Source: Comamonas sp009360615 (lineage in GTDB: Bacteria > Pseudomonadota > Gammaproteobacteria > Burkholderiales > Burkholderiaceae_C). Taken from it: a stretch of 64,000 bases of DNA. Position 1 is the stretch's first letter. Each line of letters opens with the position of its first letter. The notes beneath the pieces are model-generated. The model was not told the DNA's origin, made no database searches, and saw nothing but the letters and a program-made list of their open reading frames with translations. The position numbers and the translations under genes are program-made. Shown in pieces: positions 41,428-50,247 of the stretch. The stretch is taken from the NCBI RefSeq assembly GCF_035784015.1, contig NZ_JALKOW010000001.1; one strand, 5' to 3'.

Positions 41428-42420
41428 ATGATGAAGACTGCCCAACTCCTCAAACCTCTGACCTGCGCGGCCATGCTGGCCTGCGGTCTGAGCGGCCTCG
41501 GCCATGCCGAGGAAAAATTCGTCTACATGACCAACTGGTATGCCCAGGCCGAGCATGGCGGCTTCTACCAGGCCGTGGCGACCGGGCTGTACAAAAAGCA
41601 CGGCCTCGATGTCAGCATCAAGATGGGCGGCCCCCAGGTCAACATCACGCAGATGATGGCCGCCGGGCAGGCCGACTGCGTCATGGGCTCCAGCGATCTG
41701 CAGATGGTGCAGATGCGCGAGGGCGGCGTGCCCGTGACCACGGTGGCCGCGGTGTTCCAGAAGGACCCGCAGGTGCTGATTGCCCACGAGGACGTGAAGC
41801 GGTTCGAGGACCTCAAGGGCAAGACCATCCTGATCGCCGCCTCCGCGCAGCGCGGCTACTGGCCCTGGCTCAAGGCCAAGTATGGCTTCACCGATGCCCA
41901 GACACGGCCCTATACCTTCAACATCCAGCCGTTCCTGGTGGACAAGAACTCGGCCCAGCAAGGCTATCTGACCTCCGAGCCCTTTGCGATCCAGAAGGCC
42001 GGCGTCAAGGCGAACACGCTGATGTTCAGCGATCAGGGCTTCCCGGCCTATGCCACCACCATCTCCTGCATGGACAAGACAGTCAAGGAGCGCAGCAAGG
42101 CGGTGCAGGCCTTTGTCACCGCCTCCATGGAAGGCTGGAAGAGCTATCTGGCCGATCCCGCGCCGGCCAATGCCCTGATCAAGAAAGACAACCCCAACAT
42201 GAGCGACGAACAGCTGGCCTACAGCCTGGGCAGGCTCAAGGAAATGCAGATGGTCACCGGCGGCGATGCAGCCAAGCTGGGCATTGGCGTGATGACCGAT
42301 GCGCGGGTCAAGGCCAGCTATGACTTCCTGGTCAGCGCCAAGCTGATCGATCCGGCCAAGGTCAAGCAGGCCGATGCCTACAACCTGAGCCTGATTCAGA
42401 ACATCAAGGTCCTGCCCTGA
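41428..42420 (+). CDS. ABC transporter substrate-binding protein, NMT1/THI5-like
   Basis: 330 aa periplasmic receptor with a signal peptide (MMKTAQLLKPLTCAAMLACG, cleaved after GHA). Family marks: FVYMTNWYAQAEHGGFYQAV, then GLDVSIKMGGPQVNITQMMA and ADCVMGSSDLQMVQ. Relatives bind pyrimidine-type or sulfonate/nitrate-type solutes; the NWYAQAEHGGFYQA type is typical of thiamine-pyrimidine- and pyrimidine-linked receptors. It delivers ligand to the permease and ATPase that follow. Confidence 0.88.
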   Translation: MMKTAQLLKPLTCAAMLACGLSGLGHAEEKFVYMTNWYAQAEHGGFYQAVATGLYKKHGLDVSIKMGGPQVNITQMMAAGQADCVMGSSDLQMVQMREGGVPVTTVAAVFQKDPQVLIAHEDVKRFEDLKGKTILIAASAQRGYWPWLKAKYGFTDAQTRPYTFNIQPFLVDKNSAQQGYLTSEPFAIQKAGVKANTLMFSDQGFPAYATTISCMDKTVKERSKAVQAFVTASMEGWKSYLADPAPANALIKKDNPNMSDEQLAYSLGRLKEMQMVTGGDAAKLGIGVMTDARVKASYDFLVSAKLIDPAKVKQADAYNLSLIQNIKVLP

Positions 42421-42454
42421 TGGCATGGGCTGGCAGCGGCAGCGAAAGGTGACT

Positions 42455-43267
42455 ATGAGCGGCTCTGAAATTCCCGCAGCAGCAATTCCCGCAGTGGAGG
42501 TGTTGTCTGCAGAGAAAACCTATCCCGGCGGCACGCAGGCGCTGCGGCCCGTCGATCTGCGCATCGAAGAGGGTGAGTTCGTGACCTTGCTCGGCCCCTC
42601 GGGCTGCGGCAAGAGCACCTTGCTCAAGATGGTTGCGGGTCTGCTCGAGCCCAGCGACGGCAGACTGCTGCTCTGGCGCAAGCCGGTGCCGCAGCTGCAT
42701 GCCGGCGGCAAGAAGATGGCATTCGTGTTCCAGCAGCCCACGCTTATGCCCTGGTCCAGCGTGCACACGAATGTGCGGCTGCCGCTGGATCTGGCGGGCG
42801 TGCCGCGCGCCGAGGCCGATGCGCGCGTGACGGAGGCACTGCAACTGGTGGGTCTGGCACGCTTTGCCCAGGCCCTGCCGCGCGAATTGTCCGGAGGTAT
42901 GCAGATGCGCGTCTCGATTGCTCGCGGCCTGGTGACCGAGCCGGATCTGCTGCTGATGGATGAGCCCTTCGGCGCGCTCGACGAGATCACACGCCACAAG
43001 CTGGACGCGGAGTTGCTGGAGCTTTGGAGCAAGAAGAAGCTGACGGTGATCTTTGTCACCCACTCCATCCACGAGGCCGTCTTTCTATCCAGCCGGGTGG
43101 TGATGATGGCGGCCCGGCCGGGACGGGTGGTGGAGGAGTTTCGCATCGATGCCCCCTATCCGCGGCCTGCCGATTTCATGCTCGGCCCCGAGTTCGCCCG
43201 CCATGCGCAGCAGTTGCAATCGAGCCTGCTGCGCGCCAGTGCCATTGTGGAGGAGAGTCTGTCATGA
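42455..43267 (+). CDS. ABC transporter ATPase, nitrate/taurine/pyrimidine type
   Basis: 270 aa. Walker A LLGPSGCGKSTLLKMVAGL, Q-loop FVFQQPTLMPWSSV, signature ELSGGMQMRVSIARGLV, Walker B LLLMDEPFGALDEI, H-loop FVTHSIHEAVFLSSRVVMM. The SIHEAVFLSSR wording is that of SsuB/TauB/ThiZ-type importers. Overlaps the permease start by four bases. The ATG at 42455 is preceded by GAAAGGTGA. Confidence 0.92.
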   Translation: MSGSEIPAAAIPAVEVLSAEKTYPGGTQALRPVDLRIEEGEFVTLLGPSGCGKSTLLKMVAGLLEPSDGRLLLWRKPVPQLHAGGKKMAFVFQQPTLMPWSSVHTNVRLPLDLAGVPRAEADARVTEALQLVGLARFAQALPRELSGGMQMRVSIARGLVTEPDLLLMDEPFGALDEITRHKLDAELLELWSKKKLTVIFVTHSIHEAVFLSSRVVMMAARPGRVVEEFRIDAPYPRPADFMLGPEFARHAQQLQSSLLRASAIVEESLS

Positions 43268-44169
43268 GCGCCTTGCCCGCTTCCATTCCCGATGATGCGG
43301 CCAGTGCCGCCGACAACCGGCCTGCCGTAACCGGCGCGCGTGCGGTGGCTGTCGTCAAGTCCGGCAAGGCGGCCACCCCATGGCTGCTGCAGCCCAAGGT
43401 GCAGCGTGTGCTTTTGCCGGCGCTGGTGGGCCTTGTGCTGCTGCTGGTCTGGCAGGCTCTGGTGACCCTGCTGGAGCTGCCGCCCTATCTCGTGCCTTCA
43501 CCGCTGCTGATGCTGCAGACCCTGATGACGGACTGGGCGGCACTCGGCCTGTCCCTGTGGGTCACCGTCAAGATCACCTTGCTGGCCTTTGCCCTGGCCA
43601 CCGTGGCGGGGGTGCTGATCAGCTTTGTATTCGTGCAGAGCAAGCGGATCGAGACGGCCTTGTTTCCCTATGCCGTGCTGCTGCAGGTGACGCCGATCGT
43701 GGCCGTGGCTCCGCTGATCATCATCTGGGTCAAGGACCCGGTGCTGTCCATGGTGATCTGTGCAGCGCTGGTGGCGCTGTTTCCCATCATCAGCAACACC
43801 ACGCTGGGCCTGCGCAGTGTGGAGCCGGATCTGCTGGCCTACTTCCAGCTCAACCGGGCCACGCGCCTGCAGGTGCTGATGCGCTTGCGCATTCCCAGTG
43901 CCTTGCCCTATTTCTTCGGGGGGCTGCGCATCTCCAGCGGCCTGGCGCTGATCGGCGCGGTGGTGGCCGAGTTCGTGGCCGGTACCGGCGGGCAGGGGGC
44001 GGGTCTTGCCTACCAGATCCTGCAGGCAGGCTTTCAGCTCAACATCCCGCGCATGTTCGCTGCGCTGCTGCTGATTTCGCTGACCGGCGTGGCGCTGTTC
44101 GTGCTCATGGCCTGGTGTACGCGCAGGGCGCTGGGCGGCTGGCATGCCAGCGAGTCCGGCAGCGACTAG
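43264..44169 (+). CDS. ABC transporter permease, nitrate/taurine/pyrimidine type
   Basis: 301 aa with a hydrophilic N-terminus of about 45 residues and six membrane helices. The BPD-transport EAA-like loop is in LAYFQLNRATRLQVLMRLRI and PSALPYFFGGLRISSGLALIG. It completes the three-gene importer of the operon. The imported solute is presumably what the two hydrolases open. Confidence 0.92.
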   Translation: MSALPASIPDDAASAADNRPAVTGARAVAVVKSGKAATPWLLQPKVQRVLLPALVGLVLLLVWQALVTLLELPPYLVPSPLLMLQTLMTDWAALGLSLWVTVKITLLAFALATVAGVLISFVFVQSKRIETALFPYAVLLQVTPIVAVAPLIIIWVKDPVLSMVICAALVALFPIISNTTLGLRSVEPDLLAYFQLNRATRLQVLMRLRIPSALPYFFGGLRISSGLALIGAVVAEFVAGTGGQGAGLAYQILQAGFQLNIPRMFAALLLISLTGVALFVLMAWCTRRALGGWHASESGSD

Positions 44170-44260
44170 CGCTTCACCCCTTTCTTCATTTCTGCTCCCG
44201 TCATGCCCGCACCGCGCGGCATATGGGCCGACTCATGCCTTGCTTTTTTGCGACACGACC

Positions 44261-45670
44261 ATGAACACCAATCCGATTGCCGAGAACAGCAGCCAGCTGG
44301 CCAGCGCCTTGCCTGCGCTGGACTGGATCACCGACTCCCTGAAAGTGTCGCGCCTGTCCCAGGATTTTTCCTGGTTCAGCCCGGTGCTCAAGCAGGCCCT
44401 GCAGGGCAAGCGCGGCGACATTGCGGTGCGTCCGCGCACCGAGGCCGAGATTGCCCAGGTCGTGGCCCATTGCGCGCGACGTGGCGTTCCCATCACGCTG
44501 CGCGGCAGCGGCACCGGCAATTACGGCCAGAGCACGCCGCTGCACGGCGGCCTGATCCTGGATCTGAGTGGATACAACAGCCTGTGCTGGGTGCGCGGCA
44601 GTGTGGGCCGGGCACAGGCCGGCATACGCCTGGCGGACTTCGACCAGCTGGCGCGCGAGCAGGGGCAGGAGCTGCGCTGGCTGCCGTCCACCTACCGCAG
44701 CGCCACCCTGGGTGGCCTGTTCGGCGGAGGCTTCGGCGGCGCCGGCTCCATCACCTACGGGCCGCTCGCCTCTGCGGGCAATGTGCTGGCTGCGCGCGTG
44801 ATGACGGTGGAGGCCGAGCCCCGCATTCTGGAACTGCGCGGTGCCGACGCCATGCGTCTGCACCATACCTATGGCACGACCGGCATCGTGCTCGAGCTCG
44901 AAGTGGCGCTGGCCGATGCCACGAACTGGACGGAATGCATTGCCACGTTCACGGGTTTTGACGAGGCGCTGGGCTTTGCGCAGCAGCTGGGCAATGCTCC
45001 AGGCATCCGCAAGAAGGAGCTGAGCCTGATGGCGGCTCCGGTACCGGCCTATTTCACCAGTCTGGCCGAGCATCTGCCCCCGGGTTGCCACGCGGTCATT
45101 GCGCTGGTGGCGCCAGAAGGCGAGGAGGCCATGCAGTTATTGCTGGAGCGTCACGGCGGCACGCTCAGCTACTGCGAGCGCGGGCGCTGGTCTGCGCAGC
45201 CGGCTGCGGGCTACAAATCGCTGATCGAGTATTGCTGGAACCATACGACCTTGCATGCGCTGAAGGTGGACCGGGAGCTGACCTATCTGCAGACCGGCTA
45301 CAACCCCGCAAGATTCGGCGAGCAGCTCAAGGCCTTGCGCAGCGAGCTCGGGGACGAGGTCCTGTTCCACCTGGAGTTCCTGCGCACCAAGGAAGGACTG
45401 TTTAATTGCAGCGGGCTGGAGCTGGTGCGCTTCAGCTCGGCCGAGCGCCTCGATGCGATCATGAACCTCTATCGCAAGCATGGCGTGCAGATCAACAATC
45501 CGCATGTCTACGTGGTGGAAGACGGCAAGGCCAACAACCAGCTCGATCCCGCGCTGTTGCAGACCAAGGCCGATCTCGATCCCCTGAATCTGCTCAATCC
45601 CGGAAAGCTGCGCAGTGCGACCCTGCCGGCCTGCATACAGCCGGCACCGGTCGCTGATGCACTTCAATAG
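44261..45670 (+). CDS. FAD-binding oxidoreductase (GlcD/VAO type)
   Basis: 469 aa with the PCMH FAD domain: DIAVRPRTEAEIAQVVAHCA, PITLRGSGTGNYGQSTPLHG and TLGGLFGGGFGGAGSITYG, the last holding the pyrophosphate-binding glycines. The C-terminal half is the substrate cap. Such enzymes oxidise hydroxy acids, lactams or amines. Last gene of the operon, 91 bases after the permease. It could oxidise the ring or its opened product, passing electrons to the ferredoxin. The frame starts earlier, but ATG 44261 begins family similarity. Its stop lies inside an NtrC-like site of urtA. Confidence 0.85.
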   Translation: MNTNPIAENSSQLASALPALDWITDSLKVSRLSQDFSWFSPVLKQALQGKRGDIAVRPRTEAEIAQVVAHCARRGVPITLRGSGTGNYGQSTPLHGGLILDLSGYNSLCWVRGSVGRAQAGIRLADFDQLAREQGQELRWLPSTYRSATLGGLFGGGFGGAGSITYGPLASAGNVLAARVMTVEAEPRILELRGADAMRLHHTYGTTGIVLELEVALADATNWTECIATFTGFDEALGFAQQLGNAPGIRKKELSLMAAPVPAYFTSLAEHLPPGCHAVIALVAPEGEEAMQLLLERHGGTLSYCERGRWSAQPAAGYKSLIEYCWNHTTLHALKVDRELTYLQTGYNPARFGEQLKALRSELGDEVLFHLEFLRTKEGLFNCSGLELVRFSSAERLDAIMNLYRKHGVQINNPHVYVVEDGKANNQLDPALLQTKADLDPLNLLNPGKLRSATLPACIQPAPVADALQ

Positions 45671-45673
45671 TGC
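45659..45673. promoter_or_regulatory. NtrC-type site 1 upstream of urtA (imperfect)
   Basis: GCACT-TCAA-TAGTGC, one mismatch (TAGTGC for TGGTGC) from the NtrC consensus. It overlaps the stop codon of the FAD oxidase gene. Confidence 0.6.
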
Positions 45674-45708
45674 CTGCGGCCGGGTGCGGTCTGCATCTGG
45701 TGCATGGG

Positions 45709-45723
45709 GCACTGCAATGGTGC
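45709..45723. promoter_or_regulatory. NtrC-type site 2 upstream of urtA
   Basis: GCACT-GCAA-TGGTGC, full match to GCACY-N4-TGGTGC, about 110 bases upstream of the sigma-54 -24 element, a usual activator distance. Confidence 0.75.
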
Positions 45724-45831
45724 TTGCCGGGCTGCGCTGCTGATCGCAGGATTGCGCATGCGGGCATTGCCGGGTCCCAAAGAGGCAGCGCTCCCCGCTG
45801 CCTGTCCTGTGGAGCCTCGCCTGCGTGCTGC

Positions 45832-45846
45832 TGGCACGGTAATTGC
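45832..45846 (+). promoter_or_regulatory. sigma-54 promoter of urtABCDE
   Basis: TGGCAC-GGTAA-TTGC, perfect GG-N10-GC, 54 bases before the urtA start. Confidence 0.85.
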
Positions 45847-45899
45847 ACTTCAGGTTCTGCGGTCAATGTGACCGAACAAAACCTCCTGGGAGTGCTGAA

Positions 45900-47168
45900 A
45901 TGAATCGTCGCGGAACCCTCACAACACTGGCTGCATCCATGGCTCTGGGCCTGGGATTGACTTCTCAGGTGCTGGCTGCAGACACCATCAAGGTGGGCGT
46001 GCTGCACAGTCTCTCGGGCACCATGGCCATCTCCGAGACCGTGCTCAAGGACACGGTGCTGATGGCCATCGACGACATCAATGCCAAGGGGGGCGTGCTG
46101 GGCAAGAAGCTGGAGCCCGTGGTGGTGGACCCGGCCTCCAACTGGCCGCTGTTTGCCGAAAAAGCCAAGCAGCTGATCACCCAGGACAAGGTGGCCGTGG
46201 TCTTCGGCTGCTGGACCAGCGTGTCGCGCAAGTCCGTGCTGCCGGTGTTCGAGCAGAACAACGGCCTGCTGTTCTACCCGGTGCAGTACGAGGGCGAGGA
46301 ACTCTCCAAGAACGTCTTCTACACTGGCGCCGCGCCTAACCAGCAGGCGATTCCTGCGGTCGAGTATCTGATGAGCAAGGAAGGCGGCGGTGCCAAGCGC
46401 TTTGTGCTGCTGGGCACGGACTATGTGTACCCACGCACCACCAACAAGATTCTGCGTGCCTTCCTCAAGTCCAAGGGCGTGAAGGATTCCGACATCATGG
46501 AAACCTACACGCCCTTCGGCCACAGCGACTACCAGACCATCGTGGCCGATGTGAAGAAGTTCTCCACGGGCGGCAAGACGGCGGTGATCTCCACCATCAA
46601 CGGCGACTCCAACGTGCCCTTCTACAAGGAGCTGGGCAATGCCGGCCTCAAGGCCAAGGACGTGCCAGTGGTGGCCTTCAGCGTGGGTGAAGAAGAGCTG
46701 CGCGGCGTGGACACCAAGCCTCTGGTCGGTCACCTGGCGGCATGGAACTACTTCATGAGCGTGAAGAACCCGACCAACACGGCCTTCATCAAGCAGTGGG
46801 GCGATTACGCCAAGGCCAAGAACATCGCTGGCCACAAGGACAAGCCGCTGACCAACGACCCGATGGAAGCCACCTGGGTCGGCATCCACATGTGGAAGCA
46901 GGCCGTGGAAAAGGCCAAGAGCACCGATACCGACAAGGTGATCGCGGCCATGGCCGGCCAGACCTTTACCGCACCCAGCGGCTTCACCCTGAAGATGGAC
47001 GAGAAGAACCACCATCTGCACAAGCCCGTGATGGTCGGCGAGATCAAGGCCGACGGCCAGTTCAGCGTGGTCTGGAAGACCAAGGGCCCGATCAAGGCCC
47101 AGCCCTGGAGCCCGTATATCGAAGGCAACGACAAGAAGAAGGACGAGCCCAACGGCAAGAGTTCCTGA
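45900..47168 (+). CDS. urtA: urea ABC transporter substrate-binding protein UrtA
   Basis: 422 aa periplasmic urea receptor. Signal peptide about 1-26 (MNRRGTLTTLAASMALGLGL, cleaved after VLA), then ADTIKVGVLHSLSGTMAISE, the leucine-binding-protein type I fold. VVFGCWTSVSRKSVLPVFEQ and FYPVQYEGEELSKNVFYTGA are UrtA-specific. ATG 45900 lies about 40 bases downstream of the expected start site. First gene of the urt operon. Confidence 0.96.
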   Translation: MNRRGTLTTLAASMALGLGLTSQVLAADTIKVGVLHSLSGTMAISETVLKDTVLMAIDDINAKGGVLGKKLEPVVVDPASNWPLFAEKAKQLITQDKVAVVFGCWTSVSRKSVLPVFEQNNGLLFYPVQYEGEELSKNVFYTGAAPNQQAIPAVEYLMSKEGGGAKRFVLLGTDYVYPRTTNKILRAFLKSKGVKDSDIMETYTPFGHSDYQTIVADVKKFSTGGKTAVISTINGDSNVPFYKELGNAGLKAKDVPVVAFSVGEEELRGVDTKPLVGHLAAWNYFMSVKNPTNTAFIKQWGDYAKAKNIAGHKDKPLTNDPMEATWVGIHMWKQAVEKAKSTDTDKVIAAMAGQTFTAPSGFTLKMDEKNHHLHKPVMVGEIKADGQFSVVWKTKGPIKAQPWSPYIEGNDKKKDEPNGKSS

Positions 47169-47217
47169 CCCGCTCCCCCAGACTGGAGGGGTCTGGTGGG
47201 CTCTCCAGTCCTGAAAA

Positions 47218-47260
47218 GATAGCTGCTTGCGCTTTATAGGCAAGGTTTTCAGCGCTAAAT
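47218..47260. repeat. ATAGCTGCTTGCGC-type intergenic repeat copy
   Basis: GATAGCTGCTTGCGCTTTATAG followed by GCAAGGTTTTCAGCGCTAAA in the urtA-urtB gap, just before the urtB start. Copy of the element at 2055 and 51208. Confidence 0.6.
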
Positions 47261-47274
47261 ACCGAGATTCTGTT

Positions 47275-48888
47275 ATGAAACTACTGCGCAAGTCATGGCG
47301 GCTGGCATGGGCCGTGGGACTGGGCTCGCTGCTGAGTTTTTCCAGCCACGCGCTGACGACCGAGCAGGCCTATGCCATGGCGGCGGCAGACGACTCCGAA
47401 CAGCGCGTGCTGGCGATCAACCAGGCCGTGCTGGCGCCGGATGCACAGACTGACGGCGGTCGCCTGTCGGCCTATCTGGGCGCGCTCGCCAACGATGAAG
47501 TGCGCGTATCCCGGGGCAAGGTCTATGTGATGAGCGGCGATGCGGTCACCGACCCGGTGACCGGCCAGGCGGCCCAACTCCCGGCGGATGCCGAGGAGGT
47601 CGTCAGCAACAATTACCTGCGCTCGGTCATCGATACGGCGCAGGCGGCGCTGGCGTTGGGCAGCCGCGATGTGCAGGCGCGCCGCAAGGCTGCCGAGCAA
47701 CTGGCCTCCGAGCCCGATGCAGGGCGCCTTCCCCTGATCGAAAAAGCGCTGGCGGCGGAGCAGGACGCGCAGGTTCGGGCCCTGCTGGAACGCAGCCAGG
47801 CTGCCAGCCTGCTGGGCAGCGACGAGGCGCAGCAGCGTCTGAAGGCGGTGGAGCAGCTGTCGCGCCAGCAGACGCCGGAGACGCAGCTGCTGTTGAACCA
47901 GCGCCTGTCCGAAGAGGCCGATCCTGGTGTGCAGAAAGCCATCAAGGCCGCGCTGGCCGGCATTGCCGAAGGCCTGGCCTGGGGCGACAGGCTGGGGGCG
48001 ATCTTCAGCGGCATCAGCCTGGGCTCGGTGCTGTTGCTGGCGGCGCTGGGTCTGGCTATCACTTACGGCCTGATGGGCGTCATCAATATGGCGCACGGTG
48101 AGCTGATCATGATCGGTGCCTATGCGACCTATCTGGTGCAGGTCGCATTCCAGCGCTGGCTGCCCGAGGCCTGGTTTGGCGGGTATCTGGCGGTGGCCGT
48201 TCCCGTGGCCTTCCTGGCCTCGGCGCTGGTCGGTGCGGTGCTCGAGCGCGGCGTGATCCGCTTTCTCTACGGTCGCCCGCTGGAGACCCTGCTGGCCACC
48301 TTCGGCATCAGCCTGGTGCTGCAGCAAACCGTGCGCAGCCTTTTCGGGGCGCAGAACGTGGGCGTGGAAAACCCCGCCTGGATGAGCGGCGGCATTGCGC
48401 TGCTTCCCAATCTCACGCTGCCCTGGAATCGCATCGCCATCATCGTCTTTGCGTTCGCCGTGCTGGCGGGCGTGGCCTTCATGATCGCCAGAACGCGGCT
48501 GGGCCTGTTCGTGCGCGGCGTGACGCAGAACCGCGCCATGGCTTCCTGTGTAGGCGTCAACACGGCACGCACCGACACCTATGCGTTTGCACTGGGCTCC
48601 GGTATCGCCGGTCTTGCCGGCTGCGCCCTGAGCCAGATCGGCAATGTGGGCCCGGATCTCGGGCAGAACTACATCGTGGACAGTTTCCTGGTGGTGGTGC
48701 TGGGCGGTGTGGGCCAGCTCGCGGGCACCGTCTATGCGGCTCTGGGCCTGGGCGTGCTCAGCAAGCTGCTGGAAGGCTGGACCGGTGCCGTGCTGGCCAA
48801 GATCGCCGTGCTGCTGTTCATCGTGGTCTTCATTCAAAAGCGTCCGCAAGGCATTTTTGCCCTGAAGGGCCGCAGTGCGGAAACATGA
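47275..48888 (+). CDS. urtB: urea ABC transporter permease UrtB
   Basis: 537 aa. A signal peptide and a helical periplasmic N-terminal domain (about 25-230, with ARRKAAEQLASEPDAGRLPL repeats) precede the LivH-type permease: LGLAITYGLMGVINMAHGEL, GVIRFLYGRPLETLLATFGI and SGIAGLAGCALSQIGNVGPD. The large extra N-terminal region is normal for UrtB. Follows urtA by 106 bases. Confidence 0.95.
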   Translation: MKLLRKSWRLAWAVGLGSLLSFSSHALTTEQAYAMAAADDSEQRVLAINQAVLAPDAQTDGGRLSAYLGALANDEVRVSRGKVYVMSGDAVTDPVTGQAAQLPADAEEVVSNNYLRSVIDTAQAALALGSRDVQARRKAAEQLASEPDAGRLPLIEKALAAEQDAQVRALLERSQAASLLGSDEAQQRLKAVEQLSRQQTPETQLLLNQRLSEEADPGVQKAIKAALAGIAEGLAWGDRLGAIFSGISLGSVLLLAALGLAITYGLMGVINMAHGELIMIGAYATYLVQVAFQRWLPEAWFGGYLAVAVPVAFLASALVGAVLERGVIRFLYGRPLETLLATFGISLVLQQTVRSLFGAQNVGVENPAWMSGGIALLPNLTLPWNRIAIIVFAFAVLAGVAFMIARTRLGLFVRGVTQNRAMASCVGVNTARTDTYAFALGSGIAGLAGCALSQIGNVGPDLGQNYIVDSFLVVVLGGVGQLAGTVYAALGLGVLSKLLEGWTGAVLAKIAVLLFIVVFIQKRPQGIFALKGRSAET

Positions 48889-49053
48889 AGCACCCCCTGA
48901 GTCGCTTCGCGCCTTCCCCCGCTCTCGCATTGCTGCGCGCTGCGGGCAGGGGACGACACCCTCGCTGCGGGGCGGCCCTTGCTCGGTGTCTCGTACCTGG
49001 GCCGCGCCAGTTGGGCAGGCCATGTGCCTTGCTCCACATGAGGGAAAACTGAC

Positions 49054-50247
49054 ATGACAACCCAATCCATACCCATCGAACTGCCCAAGCCCGCGCCGCT
49101 GCTATCCGCCAAGGGCTGGACGGTGTTTCTCATCGTGCTGATCCTGGTCTGCGCCGTGGCTCCCGCACTCAATCTGTGGGTGCCCGAGGACAGTGCACTG
49201 CACCTGTCCGACTACATGCTGGGCCTGCTGGGCAAGTTCATGTGCTATGCCATCTGCGCACTGGCGATTGACCTGATCTGGGGCTACACCGGCATCCTGA
49301 GTCTGGGCCACGGCCTGTTCTTCGCGCTGGGCGGCTATGTGATGGGCATGTACCTGATGCGCGAGGCCGCAGGCCCCGACGCCTTGCCCGCCTTCATGGG
49401 GTTTCTGGACTGGAAGGAACTGCCCTGGCACTGGGCGCTGTCGGGCAGCTTTGCCGCCACCGTGCTGCTGGTGTTTCTGGTGCCGGGCCTGATCGGCGGG
49501 CTGTTCGGCTACTTCGCCTTTCGCTCGCGCATCAAGGGCGTGTATTTCTCCATCATCACCCAGGCCCTGACCTATGCCGCCATGCTGCTGTTCTTCCGCA
49601 ACGAGACCGGCTTCGGCGGCAACAACGGCTTCACGGGCTTCAAGACCCTGCTGGGGTTTTCCATCAACTCGCAAGCCATGCATGTGCTGCTGTTCGCGCT
49701 GTCGGGGCTGGCGCTGCTGGGCTGCTTTCTGTTCTCGCGCTGGCTGATGCGCAGCAAGTACGGGCGCGTGCTGCAGGCTGTACGCGATGCCGAATCGCGC
49801 ACCATGTTCTGCGGTTACAACCCGCTGCCCTACAAGCTGTCGATCTGGGTCATCTCGGCCATGATGTGCGGCCTGGCGGGCGCGCTCTATGTGCCCCAGG
49901 TGGGCATCATCAACCCCAGCGAGATGAGCGTGGGCAATTCCATCGAAATGGCGGTGTGGACGGCCGTGGGCGGACGTGCCTCGCTGGTCGGCCCCATCAT
50001 CGGCGCGTTTGCCGTCAATGGCGGCAAGAGCTGGCTCACCGTGGCCGCACCCGAATACTGGCTGTACGTGCTGGGTGCGCTGTTCATCGTCGTGACGTTG
50101 TTCATGCCGGGAGGTCTGATCCGTCTGCCGCAGCAGCTTCGCCAGTGGCGTGAAAAGCGCAAGGCCCAGATCAAGGCACCGTTGAAACAGCCTGCAGCCG
50201 CAGCAGCCAAAACCGCTGCCGATACCATCGAAGGAGTGCGCGCATGA
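49054..50247 (+). CDS. urtC: urea ABC transporter permease UrtC
   Basis: 397 aa LivM-type permease with about nine helices. DLIWGYTGILSLGHGLFFAL, NNGFTGFKTLLGFSINSQ and AVRDAESRTMFCGYNPLPYK are family-specific. The hydrophilic C-terminus is Ala/Lys-rich. Its stop overlaps urtD in ATGA. Confidence 0.95.
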   Translation: MTTQSIPIELPKPAPLLSAKGWTVFLIVLILVCAVAPALNLWVPEDSALHLSDYMLGLLGKFMCYAICALAIDLIWGYTGILSLGHGLFFALGGYVMGMYLMREAAGPDALPAFMGFLDWKELPWHWALSGSFAATVLLVFLVPGLIGGLFGYFAFRSRIKGVYFSIITQALTYAAMLLFFRNETGFGGNNGFTGFKTLLGFSINSQAMHVLLFALSGLALLGCFLFSRWLMRSKYGRVLQAVRDAESRTMFCGYNPLPYKLSIWVISAMMCGLAGALYVPQVGIINPSEMSVGNSIEMAVWTAVGGRASLVGPIIGAFAVNGGKSWLTVAAPEYWLYVLGALFIVVTLFMPGGLIRLPQQLRQWREKRKAQIKAPLKQPAAAAAKTAADTIEGVRA

